Source of the DNA: Candidatus Heimdallarchaeota archaeon LC_3
Lineage (GTDB): Archaea; Asgardarchaeota; Heimdallarchaeia; Hodarchaeales; LC-3
Assembly: GCA_001940645.1 (NCBI GenBank)
Contig: MDVS01000029.1
Coordinates: 1-44,036, forward strand
Length of the DNA stretch: 44,036 nucleotides
Direction: 5' to 3'
The position numbers were made by a program, and so were the translations under genes. The notes below the pieces were generated by a model. That model saw only the letters and a program-made list of their open reading frames with translations, did no database searches and was not told the origin of the DNA. The first letter of the stretch is position 1, and each line of letters opens with the position of its first letter. Positions 17,853 to 27,408 of this stretch are shown in pieces.

Positions 17853-18791
17853 TCAAGAAATAAAAATCCAAATGCCCAGAAAAACTATAGCCAACCAAAA
17901 ATTATGTGTTTTAAAACATTTATTAGCTGTTTGCACAGTTGCATCCTTAAGAAAAATAAAACCTGAATATATTATTATTAAATGAGGTAAAATTAATAAA
18001 ATTTGTAGAATGATGCTTCCATTGGTCATCCAAAAAGAAATTATTATCGAATATGCTACAACTACAAAAATCCAAAGAAAAGTCAACTGTGCAGTTAGTT
18101 TGATACCGTAAACTACTGGTAAAACAGGAATGTTAGCATTCTTATAATCTTCATGATATTTTGAGGATAATGCCCAAGTATGTGAAATCGTCCAGACAAA
18201 TACTAGGAGACCTAATAACCATGCTTCTGCATTCACTAACATTTTTTCATTTTGAATAGCTGCATAACCAACCCAAACTGGTGTAGGACTAGCTAATCCA
18301 CCAATAATGTTTTGTAAGACGCTCTTTCTCTTTAAATAAAGTGAATACCCAAATAAATAAAATAAAACCCCCCAACTTATAAAAATAGCAGTAAGGAGAT
18401 TGAATACGAAATATGCAATTATTACAGAGCTGAATACAAGTGAACTCCCAAAAATTAATATTTTTTCTGGAGGATTTATTGGATTTTCGTTTACTGAAGC
18501 TCTTTTCTTTGTTCTTTTCATTAATAAATCTATATCTCTGTCGAGATAGGAATTTATTGCCATTGCTCCTCCAGAAGAAGCGAATCCCATGTAGATAGCC
18601 ACGATTAACTTGATTACAAAATCTAAGTCATAAATATTTCTTCCAGCGATTAAAAAACCTATTAATCCCGTTATAGTTAATAGTAAGACAATTCTTGGTT
18701 TTGTGAGAGCAAAATAACGATTGAATTGATACATAAATCCGTTTTGGGGACTAGAATCTATAGTATTAGTAGTTTCAGTCGTGTTGGACAT
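17853..18791 (-). CDS. ctaB: Protoheme IX farnesyltransferase (heme O synthase)
   Basis: A UbiA-family prenyltransferase, 312 residues with about nine membrane helices, that attaches a farnesyl group to heme B to give heme O. Signature segments: 'YFALTKPRIVLLL' (opening helix), N80-S-Y-L-D84-R-D86-I-D88 with 'LLMKRTKKR' (first Asp-rich motif), 'ASPTPVWVGYAA', and 'ISHTWALSSKYHEDYKNANIPVLPVVYG' in two parts ('DYKNANIPVLPVVYG' is the second, CtaB-specific motif). Heme O/A is used by heme-copper oxidases, so it implies an aerobic terminal oxidase elsewhere in the genome. No ctaA or oxidase subunit is in the window. Confidence 0.93.
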   Translation of the reverse strand: MSNTTETTNTIDSSPQNGFMYQFNRYFALTKPRIVLLLTITGLIGFLIAGRNIYDLDFVIKLIVAIYMGFASSGGAMAINSYLDRDIDLLMKRTKKRASVNENPINPPEKILIFGSSLVFSSVIIAYFVFNLLTAIFISWGVLFYLFGYSLYLKRKSVLQNIIGGLASPTPVWVGYAAIQNEKMLVNAEAWLLGLLVFVWTISHTWALSSKYHEDYKNANIPVLPVVYGIKLTAQLTFLWIFVVVAYSIIISFWMTNGSIILQILLILPHLIIIYSGFIFLKDATVQTANKCFKTHNFWLAIVFLGIWIFIS

Positions 18792-18977
18792 ATACGGGAC
18801 CTTTAAATTTTGTTAATTTGCTTATTATTAAATAAGAAAGATGTAATTATTCAAGTAATTCTAAATAATCTTGATTATGAGCTTTTTTGTTGTTTATTAT
18901 TAGTATCGCATAAACAAAATCAGTTATTACCAATGCTAATACATTTTCAGTAGATGATTAAAGAAAGAAATTTGAGG

Positions 18978-20411
18978 TTATATGACTAATGTTTCTTTTG
19001 GGAGATTTCTATTATTTATGCTAAAATCTGAGACTTTAATTTTTGTTTTATCAAATAACTCAGAATATTTATCTCCCATTATCAATGAAACAAAGATTCT
19101 AGCAATTGCATCAGATTTCATTATTCCACTCCCACTAGCTCCAGAGCAATAGTAAAGATTACCTAATTTTGGATTTTTCTCAATTATAGGATATTTATCT
19201 AGTGTGTAGCTATACATTCCTGCACTTGGATTATCAATTTTAGTTTTTTCATTGAATATTTTGGGAAAATATGTTTCTAAAACAGGTAAAATATTTGTAA
19301 TATAAAAATCTACTTCTCCTTGTGGATTATCTAGATACTTATTATCCATTGACTGCTTTTTTGATTCTTCTAAAGTTCTTGTTTCAAATCTTCTTCCCAC
19401 ATCGTCTGAACATCCCACATCTACACATTTTGCTTCAGGAATTGGTTTAATAAATACGCCACCTATTGGTAATATCGTAAAAGGAATTGATTGATGCTTA
19501 TTATCAAATTTTGATGTTTTAACAAAATTATTTAACCCACAAATTCGAAAAAGTTGTCTTTTTTTTGCTTTAGTACCTGAATTAATTCCTAGAGGGTCTA
19601 AAAGTTGATTAATCCATGCTCCTGTCGCTAAAATTAGTTTTTTTGTCTGAATAATAGAAACGGACTTTTTTGTTCTGTTTTTTACCTTAATTGCACCAAT
19701 CTCAGAATCTCTCCAAACAGTAGGAAAGTAATCTTCATCAAATATCCTATCCTTTTCTTTTAATAGAATTTCTAAAACTTCACAATTATATCGTGATTCT
19801 CCATATAATTCCTTGTATAATTTTTGATATAGTTTAATGACGAGATCTGGAGCAAGAGATCCACATTGCTTTCCTAATAACCCATATTGTATGTTTTCAC
19901 CCTTTACTATGTCATCTTCGATATTTTTCTCATTTTGATGATTTTCCTTGAATTCTAGAATTAAATCCGGTAAAAGATCAGAAAGCTGTTCTTTATTATA
20001 AACTTCATATTCAATATTATTAATACTCATAAATTCAAGAAGTGAAATATCTACTTGCTTATTTTTAACTTCCAAGTTAATTGTAGGACTATTTTTTGAT
20101 TGAAATTGAGATTCTGTTAAAAGCCATAAATATCCTACTTCTTTCAGATCTAGATCATAGCCATTTTTCGCTTTATTTCTAAAAAAATTCATAGTAGAAT
20201 TACTTAACTGTATATTAAGAGATGTGTCAAAAATATTTCTAAAGGCCGCATTTGATTTACCAGTATTGCCATACCCCGCGCCGGGATATTTATCTAATAA
20301 CAAAATCTTAGTATCAGGTGAGGATTTCTTGAGATAAAATGCTGTTGATAGTCCTAATACACCTGAACCAACAATGACATAATCCCAAACGTCATTTTCA
20401 ATAAAAGTCAT
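18978..20411 (-). CDS. FAD-dependent oxidoreductase, DAO family
   Basis: 477 residues with an N-terminal Rossmann FAD site: 'DYVIVGSGVLGLSTAFYLKK' (GxGxxG, residues about 10-29), then 'ILLLDKYPGAGYGNTGKSNA' and a C-terminal FAD-closing 'YYCSGASGSGIMKSDAIAR'. The layout fits the D-amino-acid-oxidase/sarcosine-dehydrogenase-like group that oxidises C-N or C-OH bonds. The middle part is longer and more charged than in small amine oxidases. The substrate cannot be read. ATG at 20411. It stands between ctaB and the helicase, with 186 bases to ctaB. Confidence 0.85.
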   Translation of the reverse strand: MTFIENDVWDYVIVGSGVLGLSTAFYLKKSSPDTKILLLDKYPGAGYGNTGKSNAAFRNIFDTSLNIQLSNSTMNFFRNKAKNGYDLDLKEVGYLWLLTESQFQSKNSPTINLEVKNKQVDISLLEFMSINNIEYEVYNKEQLSDLLPDLILEFKENHQNEKNIEDDIVKGENIQYGLLGKQCGSLAPDLVIKLYQKLYKELYGESRYNCEVLEILLKEKDRIFDEDYFPTVWRDSEIGAIKVKNRTKKSVSIIQTKKLILATGAWINQLLDPLGINSGTKAKKRQLFRICGLNNFVKTSKFDNKHQSIPFTILPIGGVFIKPIPEAKCVDVGCSDDVGRRFETRTLEESKKQSMDNKYLDNPQGEVDFYITNILPVLETYFPKIFNEKTKIDNPSAGMYSYTLDKYPIIEKNPKLGNLYYCSGASGSGIMKSDAIARIFVSLIMGDKYSELFDKTKIKVSDFSINNRNLPKETLVI

Positions 20412-20495
20412 TAAATAAAGCTCATTGATTCTTTATATCAATATTTTCAAAATCTAGGAAATAATAAAAATTTTTTTAATAAATATTGAATGATT

Positions 20496-22829
20496 TCATT
20501 TTAGGTAGAAGTTATCTGGATATTTCTTAAAGGTTTGTTCAATTTGATTTAGAAAGTTCTTATCAACTAAAGAATCTTGAACCCAAGGTTCAATGATATT
20601 TTTAATATCACGTTTTTTCGCTACTTCCCATTCTACATCTATATACTGCGGATCAACAATTAACTCAAATATTTTAGCAATACGACCTGGTCTAGTTGCT
20701 CGGCCTATACGTTGTGTATGTTCTCGTGCATTCTTTGACCCAGAAGCTATAATAACGGTATCGCATGGAGCGTCAAATCCTTCATTGAGCATTTTCACAA
20801 GAATTAAGGCATTAATATCTTTTTTTCGGAATTTATCTAAAATTTGTTCCCTTTCTTGATTATTAGATATTACTTCTCCCACAAGTAAAGTAGCTTCAAT
20901 ATTATTTTCCTTCAAATATTCTTGTATTTCCTTTGCATGATCCACCCTTGATGTAAACACCAGAATTTGCATGGTATATGGTGCATTGATTATTTCTCTT
21001 ATTGCTAATAATTTATTTTCTGCATGCCTAGACATTTTTGATTTGAAACCTTGAGCTAGAGATTTTTTATTAGATATAGTTTTTTGTTCTTCCAGTGTTA
21101 ATTTGATAAACAATCTTCTATAAATAATTGGTGCAATGTATTTCTCCTTAGATAACCTACCATACCTAACCTCAAAAATTATTGGGCCCATAGTTGCTAA
21201 AATTAACCCAGTATTGAATCTCCATTCAATTGTTGCTGAAAGAGCTAATCTTCGTGGTATTTCTAAATGTAAAGCAATTTCTTTGAAAGTTTCTGCTTGA
21301 ACATGGTGAGCTTCATCTGCTATTAACAATCCGAACTTATTTCTGAAAACATCCAGTGTTTTTGATACAACTGTCAGATCTCTAGTTGGTTCAACATTTT
21401 TCAGACTTTCTAATTTTTCACCATTTTCATTTTTAAATCCCAAATCAATTTCTTCATCATATTCATAATCTAAGGTTTTTCCATAATCAACCTGGACTAG
21501 TTTAGTATCGTAGCTTTTTTGCAAGTTCCCTTCTTCATCTACATTTCCTGCATAATAATCTTTAATGTATTGGCTCAATAATTGATAAGTGGATATTACA
21601 ATATCATAATTTTCAAATGCTTTCCTTAAACCAGAAAACAATCCAATTTCCTCCTCAGGAATGCCCAAAAATGTCTTGATTCGTTCTTTCCATTGTTCGA
21701 CAAGATCTAAGTTTGGAACTAATATTAATGTTGGAGTTTTCGATTGAAAAATAGCCTCCATTCCTAGTAATGTCTTTCCTGAACCAGTGGGAAGTTCTTC
21801 TGATCCAAAAAAAAGGTTTTCAGACCAGATATTTATACCTCTTTTTTGATAAGGACGTAGCTTAAAGTTCTGTTTAGGAAGTGTATGTTTCCATTCAGCT
21901 AGTTTCTGTTCTTTATTTTCAATGTTTATTTTTACAGGTGAGATTCTTACTGAACTTAACTCTTTCGTAAAGGATTTCCAGAACAATAAAGCCCTTGATT
22001 TTGCCCAAAAAGGAACTTTGAGCTCTCTAGGAGAAATTTGCTCTATGCTTACAATCCACCTCCATTTTTTTGCCGATTCAAGAAAAAAAGTCCCCATATA
22101 GTCAATAAACAGATCAATAAGTGATCGTGCCCATTGATCAACTTTTTCACCCCAAGAAATTAGTAATGAATTAGAATTGTTTTCAATATCGATTTGAAGA
22201 TCTTTCATTGAACTTTTTTGTTTATCTCTAAGTAAAGTTTTAGTCTCAGGAGGTATTACAACATTTACTCCGTGTTTTTGTAGATAATTAATATCTTCTT
22301 TGAAGAATTGAGGAAACACTAATTCAAATTTGGTAGTACGAAGAGTTACCTGTCTTTTCCAATAATCATTTGTATTCATCCAAGAGATTCGCCAACTTTT
22401 CGATTTTCCTTGCAACCATCTTGGAGATAAAAACTTTTGAGGATATTCTTCTGGATTGAGATCTTTTGCGATTCCCTGAATTGCATGATTAATGTCTAAA
22501 GGGGACTTTTTCTCTTCTGGGTAATTATCTCTGGTAGATGGAACCCATGCTTTGAGGTTTGTAAAAGGAAACCAGGGAAACTCAACCATAAATGTTAAAT
22601 CATCACGTATTTCTAATTTATATTTTTTATTTTGTTTTAAGTGTTGCTCCCAAGAATCTTTTTTAATAGTTGCCTTTCTTCTCTCACTTCGTTCCCCACG
22701 TAATCCTAGATTTGGATCTGAACATTTATGTGTCCGATAGTGATGCATACAAAGCTCTTGTGAGCATTTTGAACACCGATAAAGTTTAGCGACTGTTTCA
22801 ACACAAATTTCACATATTTCTAAACTCAA
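20496..22829 (-). CDS. SF2 helicase (XPB/UvrB-type core) with N-terminal AN1-like zinc finger
   Basis: 777 residues. The N-terminus has C6-x2-C9-x9-C19-x2-C22-x4-C27-x2-H30-x3-H34-x-C36, an AN1/B-box-like zinc finger. Residues about 50-310 are an unrecognised domain. The helicase core starts near 325 ('LRPYQKRGINIW'), with motif I 'LPTGSGKT' (about 346-353), 'TLILVPNLDLVEQW', motif II 'IADEAHH' (about 500), motif III 'LSAT', 'VFTSRVDHAKEI', 'MLNEGFDAP' and motif VI 'QRIGRATRPG' (about 705-715). It is an ATP-driven DNA translocase/helicase of the XPB-like group; a role in repair or transcription is likely but not shown. TTG start at 22829, with AAAGGAT about 9 nt upstream. Confidence 0.88.
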   Translation of the reverse strand: MSLEICEICVETVAKLYRCSKCSQELCMHHYRTHKCSDPNLGLRGERSERRKATIKKDSWEQHLKQNKKYKLEIRDDLTFMVEFPWFPFTNLKAWVPSTRDNYPEEKKSPLDINHAIQGIAKDLNPEEYPQKFLSPRWLQGKSKSWRISWMNTNDYWKRQVTLRTTKFELVFPQFFKEDINYLQKHGVNVVIPPETKTLLRDKQKSSMKDLQIDIENNSNSLLISWGEKVDQWARSLIDLFIDYMGTFFLESAKKWRWIVSIEQISPRELKVPFWAKSRALLFWKSFTKELSSVRISPVKINIENKEQKLAEWKHTLPKQNFKLRPYQKRGINIWSENLFFGSEELPTGSGKTLLGMEAIFQSKTPTLILVPNLDLVEQWKERIKTFLGIPEEEIGLFSGLRKAFENYDIVISTYQLLSQYIKDYYAGNVDEEGNLQKSYDTKLVQVDYGKTLDYEYDEEIDLGFKNENGEKLESLKNVEPTRDLTVVSKTLDVFRNKFGLLIADEAHHVQAETFKEIALHLEIPRRLALSATIEWRFNTGLILATMGPIIFEVRYGRLSKEKYIAPIIYRRLFIKLTLEEQKTISNKKSLAQGFKSKMSRHAENKLLAIREIINAPYTMQILVFTSRVDHAKEIQEYLKENNIEATLLVGEVISNNQEREQILDKFRKKDINALILVKMLNEGFDAPCDTVIIASGSKNAREHTQRIGRATRPGRIAKIFELIVDPQYIDVEWEVAKKRDIKNIIEPWVQDSLVDKNFLNQIEQTFKKYPDNFYLK

Positions 22830-23261
22830 TATTTAATATCCTTTGAATTGTTTTGATGTAATTTATTAATTTGATCATACTAAAGAGAAACAAGTCACTT
22901 TGTAAGACTAATTTTACTCTTGGGATAATTTCCCTATGTTTTGGATCACTATTCCATATAAAATAAAGAAATAGCAATTTAATTGAAGAAATTTCTAATT
23001 TCGAAAAATTTTTTAGATAATATGAATATTTTATAGGAAAAAGTCTTTTTTAGTTCACTAAAATAAAGAAATTGAATTTAAAAAATATATTAAATTTAAA
23101 TTAAAAAAATAGAAACTAATAAATCGTACCAACTAATATATTTAAAATTTTTGAAGCATCCTTAATAAATTATATAACTATCAATTTAAAATAATAATTA
23201 TTTAACATTCATATTAAATCAAATAAGAAATTTTATTTACAATTTCTAGGAGAATTTTAAG
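22830..23261. other. Divergent intergenic region, very AT-rich
   Basis: About 430 bases between the divergent helicase and zinc-ribbon genes. It holds the minus-strand Shine-Dalgarno AAAGGAT for the helicase and AGGAG at about 23247-23251 for the small gene, plus several TATA-like runs (for example AAATTATATAAC near 23166). Poly(A/T)-rich elsewhere; no further ORF with a credible start. Confidence 0.45.
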
Positions 23262-23450
23262 TTGAAACCCCCCGAAGGTAGACCAGATACATTAAAATGC
23301 CAAGATTGTGAACACACTGAAAAAGCGCCAATGCATTGTCGTGCCCCGATGCATATTGAAGAAGGAAAATTAGTCTGTTGGATGGGTCAATCATGTGGAA
23401 GTACTAACCTCCCAAACCACCATGAAAAACCTATGATCCTTGTCTCTTAA
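23262..23450 (+). CDS. Small zinc-ribbon-like protein
   Basis: 62 residues, TTG start with a good Shine-Dalgarno (AGGAG, about 9 nt upstream). Cys/His layout: C14-x2-C17 ('LKCQDCEHTEK'), then 'PMHCRAPMHI', 'KLVCWMGQSCG', and the C-terminal 'LPNHHEKPMIL'. Two H-(H/C)-x2-P-M copies and five Cys suggest metal binding. I do not recognise a named family. The 'LP.HHEKP' end also occurs in the N-terminal extension of the EutA homologue at 11713-11730. Its TAA stop overlaps the TAA of the convergent gene inside TTAA (23447-23450). Confidence 0.75.
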   Translation: MKPPEGRPDTLKCQDCEHTEKAPMHCRAPMHIEEGKLVCWMGQSCGSTNLPNHHEKPMILVS

Positions 23451-24997
23451 AATTTAATTCCCTTTGAAAGGTTTTTCAGCTCGTTTAAATAATCCAATGC
23501 ATCTTTTGAAGTTACATTAGAGTCTTTTTCTTCATTAATATCTTTTTCTTTTTGTAATTTATCAAGTAAATCAAGTTCAATTAGAGAAATCAATTTTGTT
23601 ACTAATAATTCTCCCCTGAACCAATGGATGGCTATACATTGATTTTGAATAACAATCAATTTTTCTTTCAGAGATGTTTCAAATTTGTTAAATAAAATTT
23701 TATGAAAAACATCATACATTTCTAATTCTATTAGAAAAAGTCTTGCATTTCTTTTACTTGCAAGTAAAAAAGCTTTACTTAACCATTTTTCTATATCTTT
23801 ATCTTGATGAAGGTTTTCTTCAATTGTTTGTTGAAGAGTAATGTTTAATAATAAAATTAATGATTTAAGTATTTCTAAAGGATTGTTTTCTAGTTTAGCA
23901 ATTGCATATGCCTCTATCCCCCATTTTCTCGATTTTTCATAATCTTTTATTGATGCTCGAATATTGCATAATAATCGTAAACATTTAGTTTTAAGATAAT
24001 TATCAATATTTTTTTGATCCAAAATAAGTTTAAGCTGATCTTCTGCTAATTTACGTCCATCTTCCTCTAATAATAGTTGTAGTTCTCTTATTTTTAATCT
24101 AGTGCTCATAACTTTATGAGAATTGATTAATTCAACCTTACCTTCATAAATCCATTTGTGAACTTGATCTAAATTACCAATTTGAAAATATAAATCTATT
24201 AATCTGATGATTGTATCCATTTTATTAGTTTTTTGTAAACCATACATAGAAAAGTTAACAGCTTCATCAAAATTTCCCTGAAGTTCAGCAATTTGACTTA
24301 AAACTTCTAAAGTAGTTTGTTTTCCTAAATAATCACCTGTTTGAGTGCTTGAAAATATATCCATTGAATTCTGGGCTTTGAAATAACTAAATTTTAGATC
24401 CCCAATAAAAAATGCTGCTTTTGCTTCAATTGAGGATGTCCAAGCATACCAGTAATCCTTATTAATTAATTTATTTGAAAGTGATGAAGCTAACTGTGCA
24501 TATTGAAGTGCAGAATATGGATTTCCTCCAGCTTTTAAAATGATTATTGCTCCCATTGTGAGAAAATGAATTTTTGCTTCCATTGGATAATTATCATTAT
24601 AAGGTATAATAGAAGCATTTCTAGTAAATTCGTGAAAAAAATCTTGCCCAAAACCTTCGTAAAACTTCACTTCATAGCGAAATATTGAAAGTATACTATC
24701 ATTGGACATTTTATTAGAAATAAAGTCATATTCACTCGCAAGAAATTCCTTTGATTTTTCAATATTTTTTATATTTAGATTTTCTCTTATTTGATAAAAT
24801 TGATAATAATTGCTTAGATTATGTTTAATAATACTCTCTTCTGTTATTAAACTCCATATTGACTTAGTTTCATCAAAATAACCTTTAAAAAACAAATAAT
24901 CTATCATATTAAAGTATTCAAGAATAGATTCTCTAGTCAGATGAGGTTTTTTGTTATTTTTCATCTCTGAATCTATTTTTGAAATCAAATGTAACAA
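23447..24997 (-). CDS. TPR-like helical-repeat protein
   Basis: 516 residues, almost entirely amphipathic helix pairs. Recognisable TPR-like units include 'SALQYAQLASSLSNKLI', 'EAKAAFFIGDLKFSYFKAQN', 'SQIAELQGNFDEAVNFSMYG' and 'IRLIDLYFQIGNLDQVHKW', so a solenoid scaffold for protein-protein contact is likely. There is no catalytic domain, signal peptide or membrane segment. The start is TTG 24997 (AAAGG nearby) or ATG 24964 (residue 12). Function unknown; GNAT is upstream on the same strand. Confidence 0.7.
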   Translation of the reverse strand: MLHLISKIDSEMKNNKKPHLTRESILEYFNMIDYLFFKGYFDETKSIWSLITEESIIKHNLSNYYQFYQIRENLNIKNIEKSKEFLASEYDFISNKMSNDSILSIFRYEVKFYEGFGQDFFHEFTRNASIIPYNDNYPMEAKIHFLTMGAIIILKAGGNPYSALQYAQLASSLSNKLINKDYWYAWTSSIEAKAAFFIGDLKFSYFKAQNSMDIFSSTQTGDYLGKQTTLEVLSQIAELQGNFDEAVNFSMYGLQKTNKMDTIIRLIDLYFQIGNLDQVHKWIYEGKVELINSHKVMSTRLKIRELQLLLEEDGRKLAEDQLKLILDQKNIDNYLKTKCLRLLCNIRASIKDYEKSRKWGIEAYAIAKLENNPLEILKSLILLLNITLQQTIEENLHQDKDIEKWLSKAFLLASKRNARLFLIELEMYDVFHKILFNKFETSLKEKLIVIQNQCIAIHWFRGELLVTKLISLIELDLLDKLQKEKDINEEKDSNVTSKDALDYLNELKNLSKGIKF

Positions 24998-25172
24998 CCT
25001 AAACCTTTTGAAATGTTTAACATACTCTATATTAGAAGACTTACAATTTTCTGTTTTTTTTTTTGAATTAAAAAAATTTCTCTTTACAAAACCACCTAAT
25101 AACCTTTTTTTTAAGGAATTTTGCAGTTGTAATCATTAATTTTATTTGTGTGACGTATTCGAAATATAATTA

Positions 25173-26189
25173 TTAATTCTTTAAATCAAACAACCATCCA
25201 AGAAAAAGTGCTGCATTATTAAACCCTAAACGATCATTTACTTTCAACATGGGAGTATTATCGGAGTGGTTATTAGTCATAATCATATCAATATTATTCC
25301 AATGTTCATTTTCAAGTAGAAAATCGTAAGTAATACTCTTCAATATTCTTGCTAGACCTATTCCTCGTTTGGTTGGAGTAATATATGTCATAGCTTGAAA
25401 AGCCATATTCTGGATAAAAGCATGTCGAACTATCTGTGTATAACCAATTATTGTTTTGGATTCTTTTATGATTGAGAAAATTGATTTGAAAACAGGTTTC
25501 CAATCTCTAACATAATCTTGATAAGTATCCTTATCTGATTCAGTAACTAAAAAATGTTTTCTAAGTAATTTATTTTTGATATGGCTATTGGCCTCATTAG
25601 TAGCTTTATCACTTAATTTCTTAATAATTTTATAATCCTGTGGATCTAAAGGATTATAAAGAATCTCAATTTCATATTCCTTGTCTTTTATTATGATATT
25701 TATAATATTATTGTTATTTTTATTAATTTTACTTCTAGTAATTGTTAAGATTGACCGTATTTGTTTATCAAAGAGTATTCCAGAATCATCAATTAATGTA
25801 TTTGTAATATTAGTATCCATTGGATGGAAGGTTAAGAAAATTGATTGTTTGCACATGTATGGCAAATCAGATAGAATTTTTTTTTGAAATAGGGAAATAA
25901 ATTTTCTCTGCTCACAAACAGAAGTTTTTTTATCAGTTGCTAATTCATGCTGGATGAATTTCGTTTTTATTGAAAATGGTATAGTTTCTCTCATTACTGC
26001 TAATATTTGGTTTTTTTCTTTAAGTAAATACAATTTGTTTTGAGTAAACCAGGTAGAATCAGATTCATTAATCTTAGAATTATCATCGAAAAGGAAGCAA
26101 TAGCGTTTTAAAAAATGAATCACTTCTGGATAACTATTTAACAAAAATTTAGGGTCTTTACTTCCAGAGCAGATTTTGAACCATTTCAT
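25173..26189 (-). CDS. GNAT-family N-acetyltransferase
   Basis: 338 residues. The C-terminal part carries the acetyl-CoA-binding pattern 'MTYITPTKRGIGLARILKS' (R/Q-x2-G-x-G/A, about residues 270-280), and 'NDRLGFNNAALFLGW' is the usual final helix-strand. An N-terminal half without a recognised motif is probably a second degenerate GNAT-like fold. Substrate unknown. The start is ATG 26189; it is divergent from the ccdA-like gene with 230 bases between them. Confidence 0.78.
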   Translation of the reverse strand: MKWFKICSGSKDPKFLLNSYPEVIHFLKRYCFLFDDNSKINESDSTWFTQNKLYLLKEKNQILAVMRETIPFSIKTKFIQHELATDKKTSVCEQRKFISLFQKKILSDLPYMCKQSIFLTFHPMDTNITNTLIDDSGILFDKQIRSILTITRSKINKNNNNIINIIIKDKEYEIEILYNPLDPQDYKIIKKLSDKATNEANSHIKNKLLRKHFLVTESDKDTYQDYVRDWKPVFKSIFSIIKESKTIIGYTQIVRHAFIQNMAFQAMTYITPTKRGIGLARILKSITYDFLLENEHWNNIDMIMTNNHSDNTPMLKVNDRLGFNNAALFLGWLFDLKN

Positions 26190-26421
26190 ATTCTATTATC
26201 TCAAAATATTTTACAAATTTTAGCTAATTTACCTTTATAATAATAAGACTTTTTTTGAAATAATTAACAATTAATTGGACACAGTTTTAAAAATTAGTAG
26301 AAATTATCTAGAATATCAATTAAATCTCAATTTCATCTTAATGAGATTTTTTATTAATTCATCCTCAAAGAATTCTTTTCTATCCATGCTAACCTTATTA
26401 TATAACTGAATAATAAAAAAC

Positions 26422-27336
26422 TTGAGCGTATTGATTACAATAATAGACCTTATTTTACCAATGTTGATTCTAGGAATTACTACTTCATTGTACCCATGTT
26501 TATTCCCCTTATTGCCAACATATATGACATTAACTATGAACGCTGAAAACAACCGGGTAAAAGGAGTTTTATCAGCAATTTACCTTACGTTAGGGATCAT
26601 AACTACTTTTCTTCTTATTGCGGTTATTGTTAAATTTTCGATTTTTGGAATAATGGATATTCTGGTCCAAAATACAGTGGATCTTAATGTCTTTTTATCT
26701 CTGACTCTATTTATCTCAGTGATAATACTACTAATTGGTACTGAAAATTTACCTTTGGTAAACAGAACTCCTCAAATAGCACATAACGTTCTTTCAAAAG
26801 CTAAAGAGGATACCATGTCAACTGCATATATCATGGGACTTGTTTATACATTAATTGCAGCTCCTTGTGCTTTTCCAGTTTTTTTTTCAGCAATCACCAT
26901 AATTACAAGCTTTGATGGAGTTACAGCAGTTTTTGCATTGCTTTTATACAGTTTAGGGGCAGGAATTCCATTTTTAATCCTTGGAGGATTATTACCAGAA
27001 GCTAAACAAACAATTTTCAAAAAATATCAGTCAATAGCCCCCAAGATAAAATATATAAGTGCGAGCATCCTCCTACTTCTTGCCATTTATTTATTTGACA
27101 CATATTATATAGTTTACAATCCTATAGATGTTAATAACAGTCTTTATTATAACGGGTTAGGTTCTGATACTTGGGAAATTATTTTTACTTTGCTTCTAGC
27201 TCTAACTGTGATAGCTGGTGTTTTAATACTGGGTATAATGTATTTTTATTATAAAAGAGATTTATCAAGGAATTTTAAAAACGATATCCCCTTAGCTAAT
27301 CAAGAGATAAGGAGTTTAGGTGAACAAGATATATAA
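26422..27336 (+). CDS. CcdA/DsbD-type transmembrane thiol-redox protein
   Basis: 304 residues, about seven membrane helices. The paired redox cysteines of the CcdA family are visible: Cys26 in 'TSLYPCLFPLLP' and Cys149 in 'IAAPCAFPVFF', each with the flanking prolines. CcdA moves reducing equivalents from cytoplasmic thioredoxin across the membrane to extracytoplasmic thiol proteins or cytochrome c maturation. The start is TTG 26422, with no ATG before the first helix. The partner could be either thioredoxin-like protein in the window, but neither is adjacent. The CDF transporter gene follows after 72 bases. Confidence 0.85.
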   Translation: MSVLITIIDLILPMLILGITTSLYPCLFPLLPTYMTLTMNAENNRVKGVLSAIYLTLGIITTFLLIAVIVKFSIFGIMDILVQNTVDLNVFLSLTLFISVIILLIGTENLPLVNRTPQIAHNVLSKAKEDTMSTAYIMGLVYTLIAAPCAFPVFFSAITIITSFDGVTAVFALLLYSLGAGIPFLILGGLLPEAKQTIFKKYQSIAPKIKYISASILLLLAIYLFDTYYIVYNPIDVNNSLYYNGLGSDTWEIIFTLLLALTVIAGVLILGIMYFYYKRDLSRNFKNDIPLANQEIRSLGEQDI

Positions 27337-27408
27337 TAAAATTTGATAATAAGAATAAAATATTAAATTATTAAAATAAAGTTAATTGATTTATGAAGTA
27401 GTTAGATA

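Noticed and set aside
26316..26552. 78-codon minus-strand frame overlapping the start of the ccdA-like gene
   Set aside because: Antisense shadow of a well-supported gene with no family resemblance.
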